Source of the DNA: Dipteronia dyeriana
Taxonomy: Eukaryota > Streptophyta > Magnoliopsida > Sapindales > Sapindaceae
Assembly (NCBI GenBank): GCA_032871835.1
Contig: CM065298.1
Location: 74,800,154 to 74,864,153, forward strand
Direction of reading: 5' to 3'
Length of the DNA: 64,000 nt
The notes beneath the pieces were generated by a model, which was not told the DNA's origin, made no database searches, and saw nothing but the letters and a program-made list of their open reading frames with translations. Shown here in pieces: positions 45,901-57,632 of this stretch (position 1 is the stretch's first letter; every line of letters starts with the position of its first letter). Both the position numbers and the translations under genes were made by a program.

Positions 45901-47635
45901 TGAAGCTCCGCACCTCACAAGGGCAGCAGGGCACTTCGGGACAACCTTCTGCTACATCGAAATGAAAGGTACCGAGGAAAAGGAAAAAATCCATGCTTTA
46001 TAGCCATATTCCCATCTAGTCAGCTACTGTTCAGGCTCTAGATCCCCCTCTGGGAAGCCAGGTCAAGCTTGACCAACAAGCGGCGGCCTTTGTAGAGAAC
46101 ATCCCCCTTCGACTACTAGCTGAGGGTATTGCTACCCAACAAACGGGTCTCTGCAATCAGGGGTAATCGAGCATGCCGGGGGTTAGGCAACCCCTCCATT
46201 GATCGCTTGGGGCCTGCCCCTCGGGAATAAACTCGTAACAGAGTGGGGCTTCCGACCTCGATCAGGGATAGGCTAGGGCCCATGCCCTATGTTCCCGAAG
46301 CGCTGCCATGCTACCAACCACAACAAGTTAGATCTACGGCAGATGTCCTTCCCCGGGGATGAGAAGAGCTCCTCCACCCAACGACTACAAAGAGGGAAGC
46401 ACGGGGTAGAGAAGAAGAAAGTCATCAAAGCCCCCGAGCAAACCCCTTCCAAAGAAGGAATTGGGTAGATGTCACTAGTTCATCAGAGGGATCTAATGGT
46501 GAGGAATCCGAGATGGACTCGAGGAAGTCTGAAAGCAAGCGACTGAGGGACCAGTTGGCAGAGCTATAGAAAAAGGTCTAATTGATGAAGAATGGAAAGT
46601 ACACGGAGGACAAGAAAGATCCTCCAAGTGAAATGAATGCCCAATTCACCAAAAGGATCCAGGAGGCAGAGCTCCCGCCTAACGTTTAAATGCCAGCTGA
46701 CAGGTTCTCCAGGACTGAAGATCCGCTGAGCCACTTAGAAAGATTCGTTCAACAGATGGAGGTCCAGAACACAACTAGGGCCGCTATATGTCGGATGTAC
46801 CCCACTACACTCACAGATTATGCTAAGACCTGGTTTAGGAAACTACCCGTCGGGAGCGTAGATTCCTTCACCAAATTTTCAACTGATTTCTGTTCACATT
46901 TCTAGAGGTTAAACCCCGACTGAAGTACCCGATTCATCTACAATACGTGATCCAGGAGAGAGGGGAAACTCTCCAAGCTTATGTCGAACAGTTCCATAAG
47001 GAATTCATCTAGATGGGGGTCTTCACCGAGAGAGAAACCCTCGCCAACTACTGAAAAAACTTATGGGCTTGAAAAATATTCCGGTCTTTTGAAAAGAGAC
47101 CTCCAGAAACCTACCAGGAAGCCTATAAGAGGGCTCTGAAATAGATCGAGCTCGACGAACAACTCAAGGTCAAGATGGAGCATGATGACATGAGAGCCAA
47201 AAATAGACAAAAGAAGGAAGCTTCAAGACCCAAGCAAGATTAGAAAATCTGAAACAAACCCACTAATAAATCAACAAACTGTTTCCCTCTTCCTAAACCC
47301 ATATCAAAAAGGTATCCAGATAAACGGGCTCCTCCTCAAGCTTAACCACATCCCAGGACTGTGGCCCCTATACCGCGCGATGAGAAGGGCTAAGACCATT
47401 ACACTCCCTTGAATGCATCCCGAGAAACAGTCTACCTTGCCATTCGGGATAAGAGGTTGTTACAGAAGCCCGCTTTTATGAAAGCCTCGGTCGATAAAAG
47501 AAAGTGTTACAAAAATTATGACTTTCAAGAGGACGTAGGGCACAATACTTCAAAATGCTACAACATATGGAACCAGATTGAGGCTTTGATAAAGGTAGGA
47601 TGCTTGGTAGAGTTCTTACAATAAGTTAGGGAGAA
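45901..47635 (+). pseudogene. T5 gag, broken
   Basis: The position of the T4 gag ATG reads GTG here (45901), so the start codon is lost. Homologous blocks follow: a basic N-terminus, DQQAAAFVEN near 46070-46100, MPADRFSRTEDPLSHLERFV (open 46690-46905, with KTWFRKLPVGSVDSF), an ETYQEAYK-like segment and, at 47409-47624, the knuckle region YDFQEDVGHNTSKC with the first Cys changed to Tyr and the first His to Gln. Many stops and shifts. Confidence 0.87.
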
Positions 47636-48589
47636 CAATCAGATGGGAAGGGAGGTACAAGCCGAGATCCGAGAACATGCTGAGAAAAGGAAGGGAAAGC
47701 AGGCGGACCTGATGTAACAAATTCAGGTAATACACATTATCAACGGAGGTCCAACTCTGGCTGGCACCTGTAACAATTCCAGGAAAAATCATGCGAGGAA
47801 GGTCCCTCATACAGATGAGGGGCGGGATATCATCAAGGTAGACCAGAGACCGACCAACCCCTCCCAGCTGTCTCAAATCACTTTCACTGAAGTAGAAGTC
47901 TTTAACACCGTACATCCACATAATGACTCCATGGTTATTACAGTACAAATTTAAAACTTTATGATGCACTGCTTGCTCGTCGACACAAGTAGCAGCGTCG
48001 ACGTTCTGTTCAAAGATACTTTGGAAAAACTAAACTTGAAGCAATGGTGCTACAACAGTTGTACTACTCCATTATATATTTTTACTGGGGACTCCATCAC
48101 ACCCGTATGATCAAGAATCCTACCAGTGATCATCGAAGCCTCACCTCTCCAACAAAACATCATGATCGACTTCGTGGTGGTGGATACCCCGTCGATCTAT
48201 AACTCAATATTAGGGAGGCCATTCCTATCATCCCTGAAGGGGGTCCTGTCTATTCACCAGAATGTATTATTCCTAGTATGAGAGAGGTGGGAGAGGTTTG
48301 GGGTGATCAGCAAGCAGCTAGGAAATGCTAAGCAGTGTCGGCTAACCTAGCTGCTCAAGCTAAACAGCTCGCTCATGTAACGACTATCCAAGGCGGGATA
48401 ACCCTGGCACTAAACCTGGAAGATGCCGGCTCCACGGATTGTCCCTAAGAAAGCCTTGTGGTTCCCGACATGGAATAACAGAGAAGCGAATAGGCCAGCT
48501 GCCACCCGGTCGATAAGTTAGAGGAGCTTCATGTTCGACTAACCGATCCCTCAAAGGTCATCAAGATCGGAGCTACCCCTGAGCCAGGA
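47636..48589 (+). pseudogene. T5 protease and linker, broken
   Basis: The protease motif near 47975-48005 reads LLVDTSSSVDVLF: catalytic Asp-Thr kept, Gly changed to Ser. It is followed by PVIIEASPLQQNIMIDFVVV and GRPFLSSLKGVLSIHQN. Stops and a shift near 48275-48285 interrupt it. Layout as in T4. Confidence 0.85.
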
Positions 48590-49374
48590 ATGAAAGAGGG
48601 CTTGATTAGGCTCTTCATGGAGTTCAACAATATTTTCACCGGGAGTCATACGGAGATACCAGGGATCCCGATGACATTAGCTGCATATCGACTTGCGGTG
48701 GATCTGACCTTCAAGCCTGTCAAACAGAAAAGGCGCCACTTCAACACTAAAACAAATATGGTGGTTCAAGAAAAGGTGGATAAACTCACCCAGGCAGGCT
48801 TTATTCGAGAAGCCTGCTATCCCGAATGGCTCACCAATGTGGTCATGGTAACAAAGGTAAATGGGAAGTAGAGCTTGTGCGTTGACTACACTAACCTCAA
48901 CCGGCCATGAATTGATCAGTTGGTCGATTTCACCTGTGGGAACAAGCTCCTGAGCTTCATGAATGCATTTTCCGGCTACAATCAGATTATGATGCATCCC
49001 ACAGACCAAGAAAAGACCAGCTTCATCAAGGCCTATACAGCTACAAGGTGATGCCTTTCGGGCTCAAAAGGGCTCAAAACCGTTTGTTCAAGGCCTAAAT
49101 TGGAAGGTCGATAGAGGTGTATATCAACGATATGATCACTAAATCTTTGACCTCGAAAGACCACCTAGACGACTTTCGAAGGACCTTCATGATCCTAAGG
49201 GAAAACCAGATGCGGTTGAACCCTTCCAAATGCGCTTTTGGTGTAATTGCGGGGAAGTTTCTGGGCTTCATTGTCCATGAGAGAGGCATAGAGGCTAACC
49301 CAAAAAAAATCACGGCTATCCTGGATCAAGAATCCCCCGTATCTCTTAAACAGGTTAAAGCCTTGACAGGTTAG
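48590..49374 (+). pseudogene. T5 reverse transcriptase, broken
   Basis: Open at 48590-48871 (EGLIRLFMEFNNIFTG, VDKLTQAGFIREACYPEWLT) and 49117-49374 (RLNPSKCAFGVIAGKFLGF). Between them, compared with T4, about 29 bp are missing near 48908 and a further stretch near 49065-49080. The catalytic motif reads YIND, with the first Asp changed to Asn. Not functional. Confidence 0.9.
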
Positions 49375-49932
49375 GTGGCAGCGCTCAAGAGGTTCATCTC
49401 TCGGTCTACTGATAAGTGCCTACCATTCTTCAAAGCTATCAACCAGGAAAGAAACATGAAGTGGGATCAGGAGAGCGAACAGGCTTACCAAGCTTTGAAA
49501 AGATACCTAACAAGCCCTCCACTGCTGGTCAAGCCAAATCCTGGAGAAGAGCTCCAAATATACTTGGCCGTTTCAGAAACCGCTGTAGGTGGGGCCTTGG
49601 TCTGGGAATGCAGGGATAGGATCCAGCGACCTATCTACTATGTGAGTCACACTCTAACCAAGCCCGAAAAGAACTATACTCTGTTGCAGAAGCTCGATTA
49701 TACCTTGGTAACCTCGGTAAGGAAACTCCGTCCTTACTTTTATGCTCATTCAAAAGCAGTTGTAATGGACCAACCTTTCTGTCAGTACTTGCAAAGGCCG
49801 GGTGTTTCTAAAAGGCTGGTTTTATGGGCCCTAGAGCTTACCCAGTTCGATTTAAAGTATAAACCTAGGACAACGATAAAAGCTCAAGCACTAGCGGACT
49901 TTGTAGCTGAGCTTTCAGTACCTTCAGATTAG
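49375..49932 (+). pseudogene. T5 original (gypsy-type) RNase H, uninterrupted frame
   Basis: The longest intact domain frame in this window (185 codons): FISRSTDKCLPFFKAINQ, YQALKRYLTSPPLLVKPNPG, LQIYLAVSETAVGGALV, YYVSHTLTKPEKNYTLLQKL and ALELTQFDLKYKPRTTIKAQ, ending in ALADFVAELSVPSD before a stop. Upstream frames are broken, so it is not expressed as part of a working polyprotein. The start given is the first Met in the open stretch, not a real initiation site. Confidence 0.85.
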
Positions 49933-50640
49933 GAAACCCCCGCGGTAGCAGATGTCACCTTTGAGAGGATTCTTGAATCTGACAACTGGCTGAAATGCTG
50001 CGAATCATGGACTTTCTACACTAACGGAGCTTCTGGGCAGTCCGGGGGTGGAGCGGGCATAATCCTTATCGACCCAGAAGAAACTGTGTGCTATCATTGT
50101 TTCAGGTTCAAATTTAAAGCCACGAACAATGAAGCAGAATACGAAGCCCTGCTAGCTGGGATAAAAGCTGCCATAGAGCTTGGGGTTGATTACCTGAATA
50201 TCAAGAGCGACTCTTCACTCGTGGTCAACCAAGTTTCTAGGGATTATCAGGCCAAAAGGGATAACATGATCGCTTACCTCAAACTAGTGCAACAACTCAG
50301 GACCAGATTTAAGGGATTCAGAATCGAGCAGATACCTCGACAGCTAAATCATCGAGCTGACATCCTAGCTAAGATAGCTGCCTATGGTGGCCAAACCTTA
50401 CCTTATGGAATCCCTCTTCAAGTAATCCCCCTACCTAGCATTTTGACTTTTAAGGAATCTTATACCCTGGACCGACAGCCATGCTGGATGGATCCAATAG
50501 CAGAATATCTACAGGACGGGAAACCCCCCGAGGAGCCTGACCAAGTTAGGAGGGTTAAAAGGCTTTCAGTCTGGTATTGTATGGTGGATGGGAATTTATA
50601 CCAAAGAGGAATATCCCTTCTCCTACTCTGATGTCTACAC
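49933..50640 (+). pseudogene. T5 archaeal-type RNase H (second RNase H)
   Basis: The frame is open over most of this stretch (50086-50631). YTNGASGQSGGGAGI (first Asp changed to Asn) lies near 50020, then ATNNEAEYEALLAGIKAAIE, KSDSSLVVNQVSRDYQAKRD and IPRQLNHRADILAKIAAYGG, with the Glu and both later Asp kept. The following linker QPCWMDPIAEYLQDGKPPEE joins it to integrase. The stop at 49930-49932 and a small shift separate its start. Confidence 0.88.
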
Positions 50641-51717
50641 CCAGAAGATGCCAAGTAGGCTTTGAGAGAGGTTCATTCCAGGGAATGCGAGAACCATATT
50701 GATGGAGAGGCCTTGGCATATCAGGTTCTCCGTATGGGTATTACTGGCCGACCATCCATTAAGATAATAAGAACTTGGCGCAAACCTTCGAGGAATGCCA
50801 TAAGGCCGCAAATTTAAGTCACCTCCCTCCGGAGCGCTTGTCATCCCTTTACTCGCCATACCCCTTTGTTATGTGAGGAGTCAATTTGATTGGACCGCTT
50901 CCTACAGCTCTGGGACAGGCCAAGCACGGTATCGTAGCGATTGATTACTTTACAAGATGGGTTGAAGCCGAACCACTGTCCCAGATATCGAAAGAGAACA
51001 CAACAAGGTTCATCAATACCAATGTAGTTTACAGGTTCGGAACCCCTCTTACCATCCTAACCGACCTTAGAAAATAGGTCGACAATGGCCATTCAGAGAT
51101 TTCTGTTAAGGTTTGGGAATCCACCTTAGGTTTGGTTCAGTAGCCCACCCTCAGACTAATGGTTTGATGGAATCCACGAACAAAACCATCCAGAAATTAT
51201 TAAAGAAAAAGCTACAACAAAAGAAAGGCAGGTGGGTAGAGGAGCTTTCCGAGGTCCTCTAGGCTTACCACACTACAAGGAGAACAGCTACCGGGGAAAC
51301 TCCCTACTCGCTGGCCTTTAAGGTTGAAGCAATCCTACCTATAGAGCACAAGTTGACCTCCTTTAGAGTCCAACGATTCGAATCAGAGAGCAATGAAAGC
51401 AAGCTCTGAGCTAGCTTGGACGTCCTGAAAGAAAAGCAGGATCGAATAACTGAGAAGGTAGCAATCTACCAAGGCAGAATTGCAGTTATTTTAACAAGAG
51501 GGTTAAAGCCAAAACTTTCAAAGAAGGGGATCTAGTCCTCAGGAAAGTGATGTTGAACACCAGAAAGAGGTCAGACAGGGTCCTAAGGCCCAACAGGGAA
51601 GGACCCTACCTAATAAAGATGGTGATCCGTAATGGGGCATACAAGCTCGATGATATGGATGGCCGACTCATCGACAATACTCGGATCGTGGATCACCTAA
51701 GGAAATTTTACCCTTGA
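50641..51717 (+). pseudogene. T5 integrase, broken
   Basis: HHCC-type N-terminus in broken frames (EVHSRECENH, near 50660-50700; the second Cys pair is reduced). Core open at 50886-51077: GPLPTALGQAKHGIVAIDYF with the first Asp, and ILTDL with the second, followed by a stop. The Glu block PQTNGLMESTNKT lies near 51150-51190 in another frame. The C-terminal segment ends RKFYP at 51717. The same order as in T4. Confidence 0.9.
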
Positions 51718-51879
51718 ACTGGGAACGCAGGAGCAAGGTGACCTCCGACTAGCTTCTTTTATTTTTCTTCTAACAGTATTGTACTCTATCTTCCATATCA
51801 ATAAAGCTTGCCTTTTCTTGTTTACTCCTTCTTCAATTATGTCCTACAGTATTTTGGGTCTACATGGAAAGTTTCGACA

Positions 51880-52570
51880 TTATGAGTGTAAGAGCATAGT
51901 TGCCATTCAAGATCTCGAGACCAGGAAATAGCTAGATAGCCCTTCTGATGCCTTTGTCGGGCTACCACCCCCAAGAAGGATCTGAGTGTAAGAGCATAGT
52001 TGCCATCCAGATCTTAAGACCAGTAAATAGCTAGATAGCCCTAATTATGCCTATGACAGGCCACCACCTCCAGCCAAGAAGGGTCTGAGTGTAAGAGCAT
52101 ATTTGCCATCCAAGATCTCGAGACCAGGAAATAGCTAGATAGCCCTTTTGATGCCTTGGTCGGGCTACCACCCTCAAGAAGGATCTGAGTGTAAGAGCAT
52201 AGTTTCCATCCAGATCTCAAGACCAGGAAATAGCTAGATAGTCCTTCTGATGCCTTGGTCGGGCTACCACCTTTAAGAAGGATTGGAGTGTATGAGCATA
52301 GTTTTCATCCAGATCTCGAGACCAAGAAATAGCTAGATAGCCCTCCTGATGCCTTGGTCGGGATACCACCCCCAAGAAGGATCTGAGTGTAAAAGCATAG
52401 TTGCCATCCAGATCTCAAGACCAGAAAATAGCTAGATAGCCCTATTGATGCCTTGGTCGGGCTACCACCCCTAAGGAGGATTTGAGTGTAAGAGCATATT
52501 TTCCATCAAGATCTCAAGACCAGGAAATAGATAGATAACCATCCCGATGCCTTGGTCGGGTTACCGTTCC
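51880..52570 (+). repeat. About 100-bp tandem repeat array in T5 (about 7 units)
   Basis: The anchor GAGTGTAAGAGCATAGTT-like sequence is at about 51885, 51986, 52090, 52188, 52286, 52385 and 52485. It is the best-preserved array here. The flanks (51718-51879 and 52571-53125) are non-coding and match T4. Confidence 0.92.
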
Positions 52571-53710
52571 CCCCTAAAAGGAATTAAGCTTGAAAGCGCA
52601 AAAACCTCTTGATCCTGAGCTTAAGAAGGGGGTTAAACAAGTCTTTACTTAATGTTCTACTTGGGATACAGCCCCCAAAAGGGCTCGGGGATAGAGGGTT
52701 TGATTTACTTAAACTCTAAATGCTATTGTTATTTCACTAGTTCTCCTTGATACAGGGTTACTTACTACAGTAGACCTACAATCAAACAAGGGGACTATCA
52801 GCTGAAGAAGTTGAGCTAAGAGTTTCATTAGTATGGGGACTCAATGCTAATAACCTTTTTTCTTATCTTGTTATTTCCCCCAAAGATAGCTCGTTTCGAT
52901 ATAAAAGATGGACCTAGAGGAAGACCAACCAAGTACATGCAATCTGAGATTAAAATTTTATTATCAAGTAATGGAGCCTATCCCCCAACAAGGCTACAAC
53001 AAGCAAGGGGGTCCAATCCCTGGTTCCGGGCTATAAAAGAAAAATAGTTAAAGATCAAACGCAGTTGAAGATGGGATGCCCACCCCCTTTTCCGGGCATT
53101 CAAAGTAGATTACATGAGAAAGAAATCAAGCTAATTCATCTTCCTGAGGATCTCCTGCCTCCTCCTCCACAGAATGAACCTCGTCATCTGAACCCTTCTC
53201 CGGTGGCGGCTCGTACTGGTCAGCTGCATCAGCCGCCTCCCCCATCTCCTCTTAGGGATCAGCCCTGGCTGCCTCAGGGTCAACATCATCCTCCTCCTCG
53301 ATTTCATTGATCACCGCCATAACTTCAAGCGGTATAGCTGTATCAAGAAGGCTGGTCACCGACTCAGGTACGTTCCCACCTTCTGTTGAATCCATTCTTG
53401 AGAGCACTGTAGGGGGATCTCATGCTTCAGCAAGGACTCCTTCTAGCTGCTCGTTGTGAACCCCCATCGAGGATTTGCTGGGACAAGATGCTGGAAAGAC
53501 TAGAACATTAGAAAGTGAATTTGGTACCTTCAACTGCTTCTAAGCTCCTTCCTTGGAAAAAACAGCTCTATCAGTTTAGGGGTGAGACATCTCCGCAGCC
53601 CGCGACACGACCTCTTCTCTATCCCAGCCAGCGACACTGGAGAGATCGAATGGGGGAGGAAGAGCCTCTACAACCTGATATGAGGCATAGAAATTCCCTT
53701 CGCTAAATGA

Positions 53711-53902
53711 AGCTTCCACTTCGGCTTGGAGCTGGGTAATTCGAGCCTGTAAGGTTTGGTTCTCAGCATCTAGGGCCTTCGTCTCTCTCCTCTGGTCATA
53801 TCGCTAAGCTTCCACTTCGGCTTAGAGATGTGTAATTCGAGCTTGTAAGGTTTGGTTCTCAACATCTAGGGCCTTCGCCTCTCTCCTCTGGTCATCTCGC
53901 TG
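53711..53902. repeat. 96-bp in-frame tandem duplication in the T5 aORF
   Basis: Two adjacent copies beginning AGCTTCCACTTCGGCTTGGA and AGCTTCCACTTCGGCTTAGA, 96 bp apart. The corresponding T4 stretch (about 33078-33175) has one copy. Confidence 0.88.
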
Positions 53903-54142
53903 GCTAGCCTGCCGCTTCGACCGGACAGTCTCCTGATTAAAAGCCCGCCTCAGCCTCTCATGAACGTATTAAAGCTCAGCTAGCTGTGTCTCCATTCCAT
54001 GTTAGCTGGAGGTCATCTCCTAGACTAGGGTCTGAGCACGCGCAAGCAACCCTATGGCTCGCTCAGCTTCAGCCTTAGTCTTGGCTGCCCAATCACAGAG
54101 GAAGGCTACCTAATGCCTCATGGCCACCTAAAACTTGAAAGC

Positions 54143-54212
54143 CTACAAAGGAAAATTATGTAAGAAAATGACAAGTCAAACAGCTGAATGAAGAAGTAAA
54201 AGCGAAAATTAC
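54143..54212 (-). other. aORF intron 2 in T5
   Basis: On the minus strand: GT at the 54212 side (GTAATTTTCG) and TTTGTAG-GCTTTC at the 54143 side, 70 bp. Same position as in T3, T4 and T6. Confidence 0.8.
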
Positions 54213-54569
54213 ATCGGCTAGAAGGGCGGACCCTTTGGTGATCAAGACGTCCACGGGCATCGCGGTTATCCTAGAAAGCCCGCCGCCTGGACAAGATGAG
54301 ACAAATTGCTTCGGGACCTTGTCATGACCCACCGAGCTCGACGGCTGGTCGGGGGGAGAAGGGGCGACCTGAGAACTTGACTACCCAGGATACAACCGGA
54401 TCTACAAAGAGGGGTTATGTAACTCAGGGAGCATCGTTTGGAGCAGTAACTACTGGAGAAGGGGCAGGAATAGACTTATTGACGACTTAAGAGGCAGACC
54501 CTCCTCGGTTTAGAGCCTTCGTAGCCGGAGATGCCAAAAGAGCCATCTTGGACTTCACTTGGGAAAGAA

Positions 54570-54586
54570 TAGTGGATACTAGCGTT
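54570..54586. other. 17-bp junction between T5 and T6 (tail-to-tail)
   Basis: T5 homology (to T4 33859) ends after GGGAAAGAA at 54569; T6 homology (to T4 34345 on the other strand) begins GAGACTGGGGGAGC at 54587. The 17 bases between match neither. Both elements break inside the same gene, the aORF. Confidence 0.75.
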
Positions 54587-54808
54587 GAGAGACTGGGGGA
54601 GCCACGTTTTTTTTACGGGCATGAGCTAGCGGTCCAACTGCTTTCAGTGACAAACCCTCGTGGGATCGGGACTCCTTGCTCACTAAGTCTGAGGCTGTGT
54701 TGAAGACCATCTTGGCCAGAAATTATATGAATTTGAAGTTTCCAACTGCTGACCCCTTCTACCCCCGTAGGGTAAACAAGTACCTGCAGATATCTGATGC
54801 TACTCCTC

Positions 54809-54902
54809 GTAAGTATCTTTCTTTATCACGCTTTTGGGTTGTTGAGTGGTTCAGTTCTGATAGTCTTAACCCTTTTCTTAATAGTGTTTATTATTGCTCC
54901 AG
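54809..54902 (+). other. aORF intron 1 in T6
   Basis: CTCCTC-GTAAGTATC donor and TTGCTCCAG-CTTCTCGCG acceptor, 94 bp, phase 1. Removal joins SDATP to PSREARQAR in frame. Confidence 0.88.
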
Positions 54903-55413
54903 CTTCTCGCGAAGCTCGGCAAGCTCGGACCCCCCGTCCTCTTTCTAGATCATCCCTAGGAGCTTTCTCAGCTGCTTCGAAGAATGAGGGGTCAACCATA
55001 AAAGCTACTACCTTGCTCGTTCCTCATCTATCGTCTTCCCAGATGAAGTCCAAGATGGCTATTCTTGGGTCTTTGGCAGCAAAGGCTCTAAACTAAGGAG
55101 AGCTCACTTCCAAGCCACTGATACATCCACTTCTACTCCCTCACCAGTGGTTTCTGCTTCAACTGATGCTTTCCTAGTCATATTATCTCCTTCTACTGAT
55201 CCAGCTGCCTCTCTAGTAGTTCAGGTTCCCAGAGATCCCGAGACCGGTACTCTTGAGATTGCCCCCTCTCGCCCCAACCAGCAGTCGAGCTTGACTGGTC
55301 AGGATGAGGTCCTGAAGCAATTCGTTGCATTCTGTCCAGATGGCGGGCTTTCTAGGATGACCTCAATGCCCGTGGACGTCATGGTTACCAAAGCGTCTGC
55401 CCTTCTAGCCGAG

Positions 55414-55483
55414 GTAATCGTAGCTTTTACTTCCTCATTTAGTAGCTTGATTTATCATTTCCTAAAATGGATTCCCTTTTTAG
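55414..55483 (+). other. aORF intron 2 in T6
   Basis: GCCGAG-GTAATCG donor and CTTTTTAG-GCCTGGAAG acceptor, 70 bp, phase 0. Splicing joins ALLAE to AWKFQVAMG. Confidence 0.88.
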
Positions 55484-56400
55484 GCCTGGAAGTTTCAAGT
55501 AGCCATGGGACATCAGGTGGCTTCTCTCCGTGACCTGGCAGCTAAGGCTGAGGCTGAGCGAGCCACAGGGTTGCTGGCGCGGGCTCAAGCCCTGGTCCAG
55601 GAGATGACCTCTAGCCAAAGAGGAATGGAAACACAACTGGTTGAGCTCCAGTGGGATTACGAGAGGTTGAAGAGGGTCTTTGATCAGGAAACTCTTCGAT
55701 CAAAGTGACGAGCCAGCCAGCGGGATGACTGGAAGGGAAAGGCTCAGACGCTGGATGTCGAGAACCAAGCTCTGCAGGCCTAAGTTGCCAAGCTCCAGGC
55801 AGAGGTGGAAGCGTCTTTCAATGAGAGGTATTTTTATTCCTCCTTTCAGGCTGCAGAAGCCTCCTTCCCATTAGAGCTTTCCAGCATCCCCGGCTGGGAC
55901 AGAGAAAAGGAGGTTATGTCTCGGTCTGTAGAGATGTCTAGCCTGAAAATGATGAAACAGATCCTTCTATCGAGTAGGAAGCTGGGAAGCGGTTTGAAGT
56001 ACCAGATCTGCCTCCTCCTATTTTAACCTTCCCAGCGTCAGGTTCTGGCGAATCCTCGAGAGGGGTCCAACCCAAAGAGCTAGAATGAGGCCTTACCGTA
56101 GCCCAAAACCTTTCCATGATGCTTTTCGGAGAGGAGACAGCGGTGGGCGAGATTATGCCAGATTTAGTGGCTCATCTTCTTGATGCAGCCATACTGCCCG
56201 AGGTTATGGCGGTGATCGATGAAGTTATGGAGGAGGACCCCGCTGAGCGACAAGCAATCGAGTAGTATCCTCAGGAGGAGGTGGTAGAGGCGGTAGAAGC
56301 AGCCAACCATAATGAGCCACCACCATAAAGAGGAACAGCGAGCGAGGTTCATCTGTTGAAAGACGAGGCTGGAGGGCATCAAGAGGATCCTGCAGTTTGA

Positions 56401-56809
56401 ATTCTCTTTCTTGTAGTTTGTTTTGAATGCCCAGAAAAGGGGGTAGGCATCCCATCTTTACTGTAGCCTTACTGGGGAATAGGCTCCTCCATTTATTAAT
56501 AAAACTTAACTTGAGATCGGGTTCACATTTTGACTTACATGTACTTGCTTCTTTTCTATCTCCCTCTAGGTTCAGCCTCTATTTCAAATCGACTTAGCTT
56601 GGGAAGAATAACAAGATAAGAAAATTGCTTAAACTAGAAAGCAGAAAGCTAGCTCAGGCTTTCTGACTACCAAGACTTATAGCTTAACGTCTTTAGTCGA
56701 TAGTCCCTTGATTGATCGTAGTCCTGTGATAGTAAGCAATCACGTGTACAAGGAAAATTAGTAACCAGTAATAACTAGGGTATATATAGTTGAAGTAAAT
56801 CGAGCCCTC
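56401..56809. other. T6 non-coding stretch between aORF and tandem array
   Basis: AAAAGGGGGTAGGCATCCCAT at 56437-56457 is shared with T3 and T1. It is followed by AT-rich, gene-free sequence that parallels T1 4640-5159. Confidence 0.6.
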
Positions 56810-57460
56810 CATCCTTGAACCTCTTTAAGGGACTCTAACCCGAGTAAGGCATCAAGTAAAGGACTGTTTAGCCTCCTCTTAGGCTGGGGATCGGGAGAGC
56901 TTTCCTGCTCTTAAACTCGGATCCTTCTTGGTGGTGGTAACTCGACTAAGGTGTCAGGAGGGCTATCTAGCTACCTCCTGGTCTTGAGATCTGGATTGCA
57001 ACTATGCTCTTACACTTAGACCTCTCTTAGGGGTGGTAGCCCGACCAAGGCATCAAGAGGGCTATCTAGCTATTTCCTGGTCTTGAGATCTGGATGGCAA
57101 CTATGCTCTTACACGCAGACCCTTCTTAGGGGTGGTAGCTCGACCAAGGCATCAAGAGGGCAATCTAGCTATTTCCTGGATTTGAGATCTGGATGGCAAC
57201 TATACTCTTATACTCAGATGCCCGACCAGGACATCAGGAGGGCTATCTAGCTATTTCCTGGTCTTGAGATCTGGATGGCAACTATGCTCTTACACGCAGA
57301 CCCTTCTTAGGGGTGGTAGCCCGACCAATGCATCAAAAGGGCAATCTAGCTATTTCCTGGTCTTGAGATAACTACGCTCTTACACTCAGACCCTTCTTGG
57401 TGGGGGTTAATACCCGACCGAGGCATTAGGAGTGGCGATGGGGCTTCCCCGGTCTACCCT
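56810..57460 (-). repeat. About 100-bp tandem repeat array in T6 (about 6 units)
   Basis: The anchor CAACTATGCTCTTACAC-like sequence occurs at about 57000, 57098, 57197, 57277 and 57367, with a degraded copy near 56905. GCCCGACCAAGGCATCAAGA precedes several of the repeats. Same orientation as T1. Confidence 0.9.
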
Positions 57461-57632
57461 TGGTCTTGGGGTGATAATGTCGAATTTCCCATATAGACCC
57501 AAATCATTGTAGAATATAGTTGAAGATGGAGAAAATAAGAAAAACAGGCTTTACTGATATGAATGATGGAGTACATTATTGTCGGAGATAAAAAGAAACT
57601 ATGCGAAGGTCGCCAGCTCATGAGTCCCCTGT

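Larger units (their letters stand above)
44714..54569 (+). mobile_element. Ty3/gypsy Tat-lineage element T5 (plus strand), 3' end lost
   Basis: LTR 44714-45821, PBS 45822-45843, gag, protease, RT, two RNase H domains, integrase, tandem array and the C-terminal half of an antisense aORF. The aORF N-terminal half, PPT and 3' LTR are missing; homology stops at 54569. It is closer to T4 than to T6. Confidence 0.88.
53126..54569 (-). pseudogene. T5 antisense accessory gene (aORF), C-terminal half
   Basis: Minus-strand homologue of T4 32499-33860. It keeps the end of exon 2, intron 2 (54143-54212) and the charged coiled-coil exon, to a stop with complement at 53126-53128. The coiled-coil part contains a 96-bp tandem duplication (53711-53806 and 53807-53902), 32 codons, in frame. 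The N-terminal PF04195-like part is missing because homology ends at 54569. The donor of intron 2 has a changed preceding base (GAT-GTAATT). Confidence 0.78.
54587..56400 (+). pseudogene. T6 antisense accessory gene (aORF), N-terminus missing, with two introns
   Basis: The sequence enters the aORF near the segment equivalent to GGDWGSSIFVGGHE of T4. It continues through ILARNYMNLKFPTADPFYP and RRVNKYLQISDATP, intron 1 (54809-54902), SREARQARTPRPLSRSSLG, a Ser/Pro/Thr-rich part, SRMTSMPVDVMVTKASALLA, intron 2 (55414-55483), then AWKFQVAMGHQVASLRDLAA and a coiled coil (ATGLLARAQALVQEMTSSQR). The acidic tail ends at 56398-56400 (GHQEDPAV). Both introns have clean GT and AG ends. A frameshift near 55097 and several stops remain. 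Function unknown. Confidence 0.8.

Noticed and set aside
51880..52570. Regularly spaced repeats resembling a CRISPR array
   Set aside because: The whole of each 100-bp unit is repeated, there are no unique spacers, and the setting is a plant retrotransposon.
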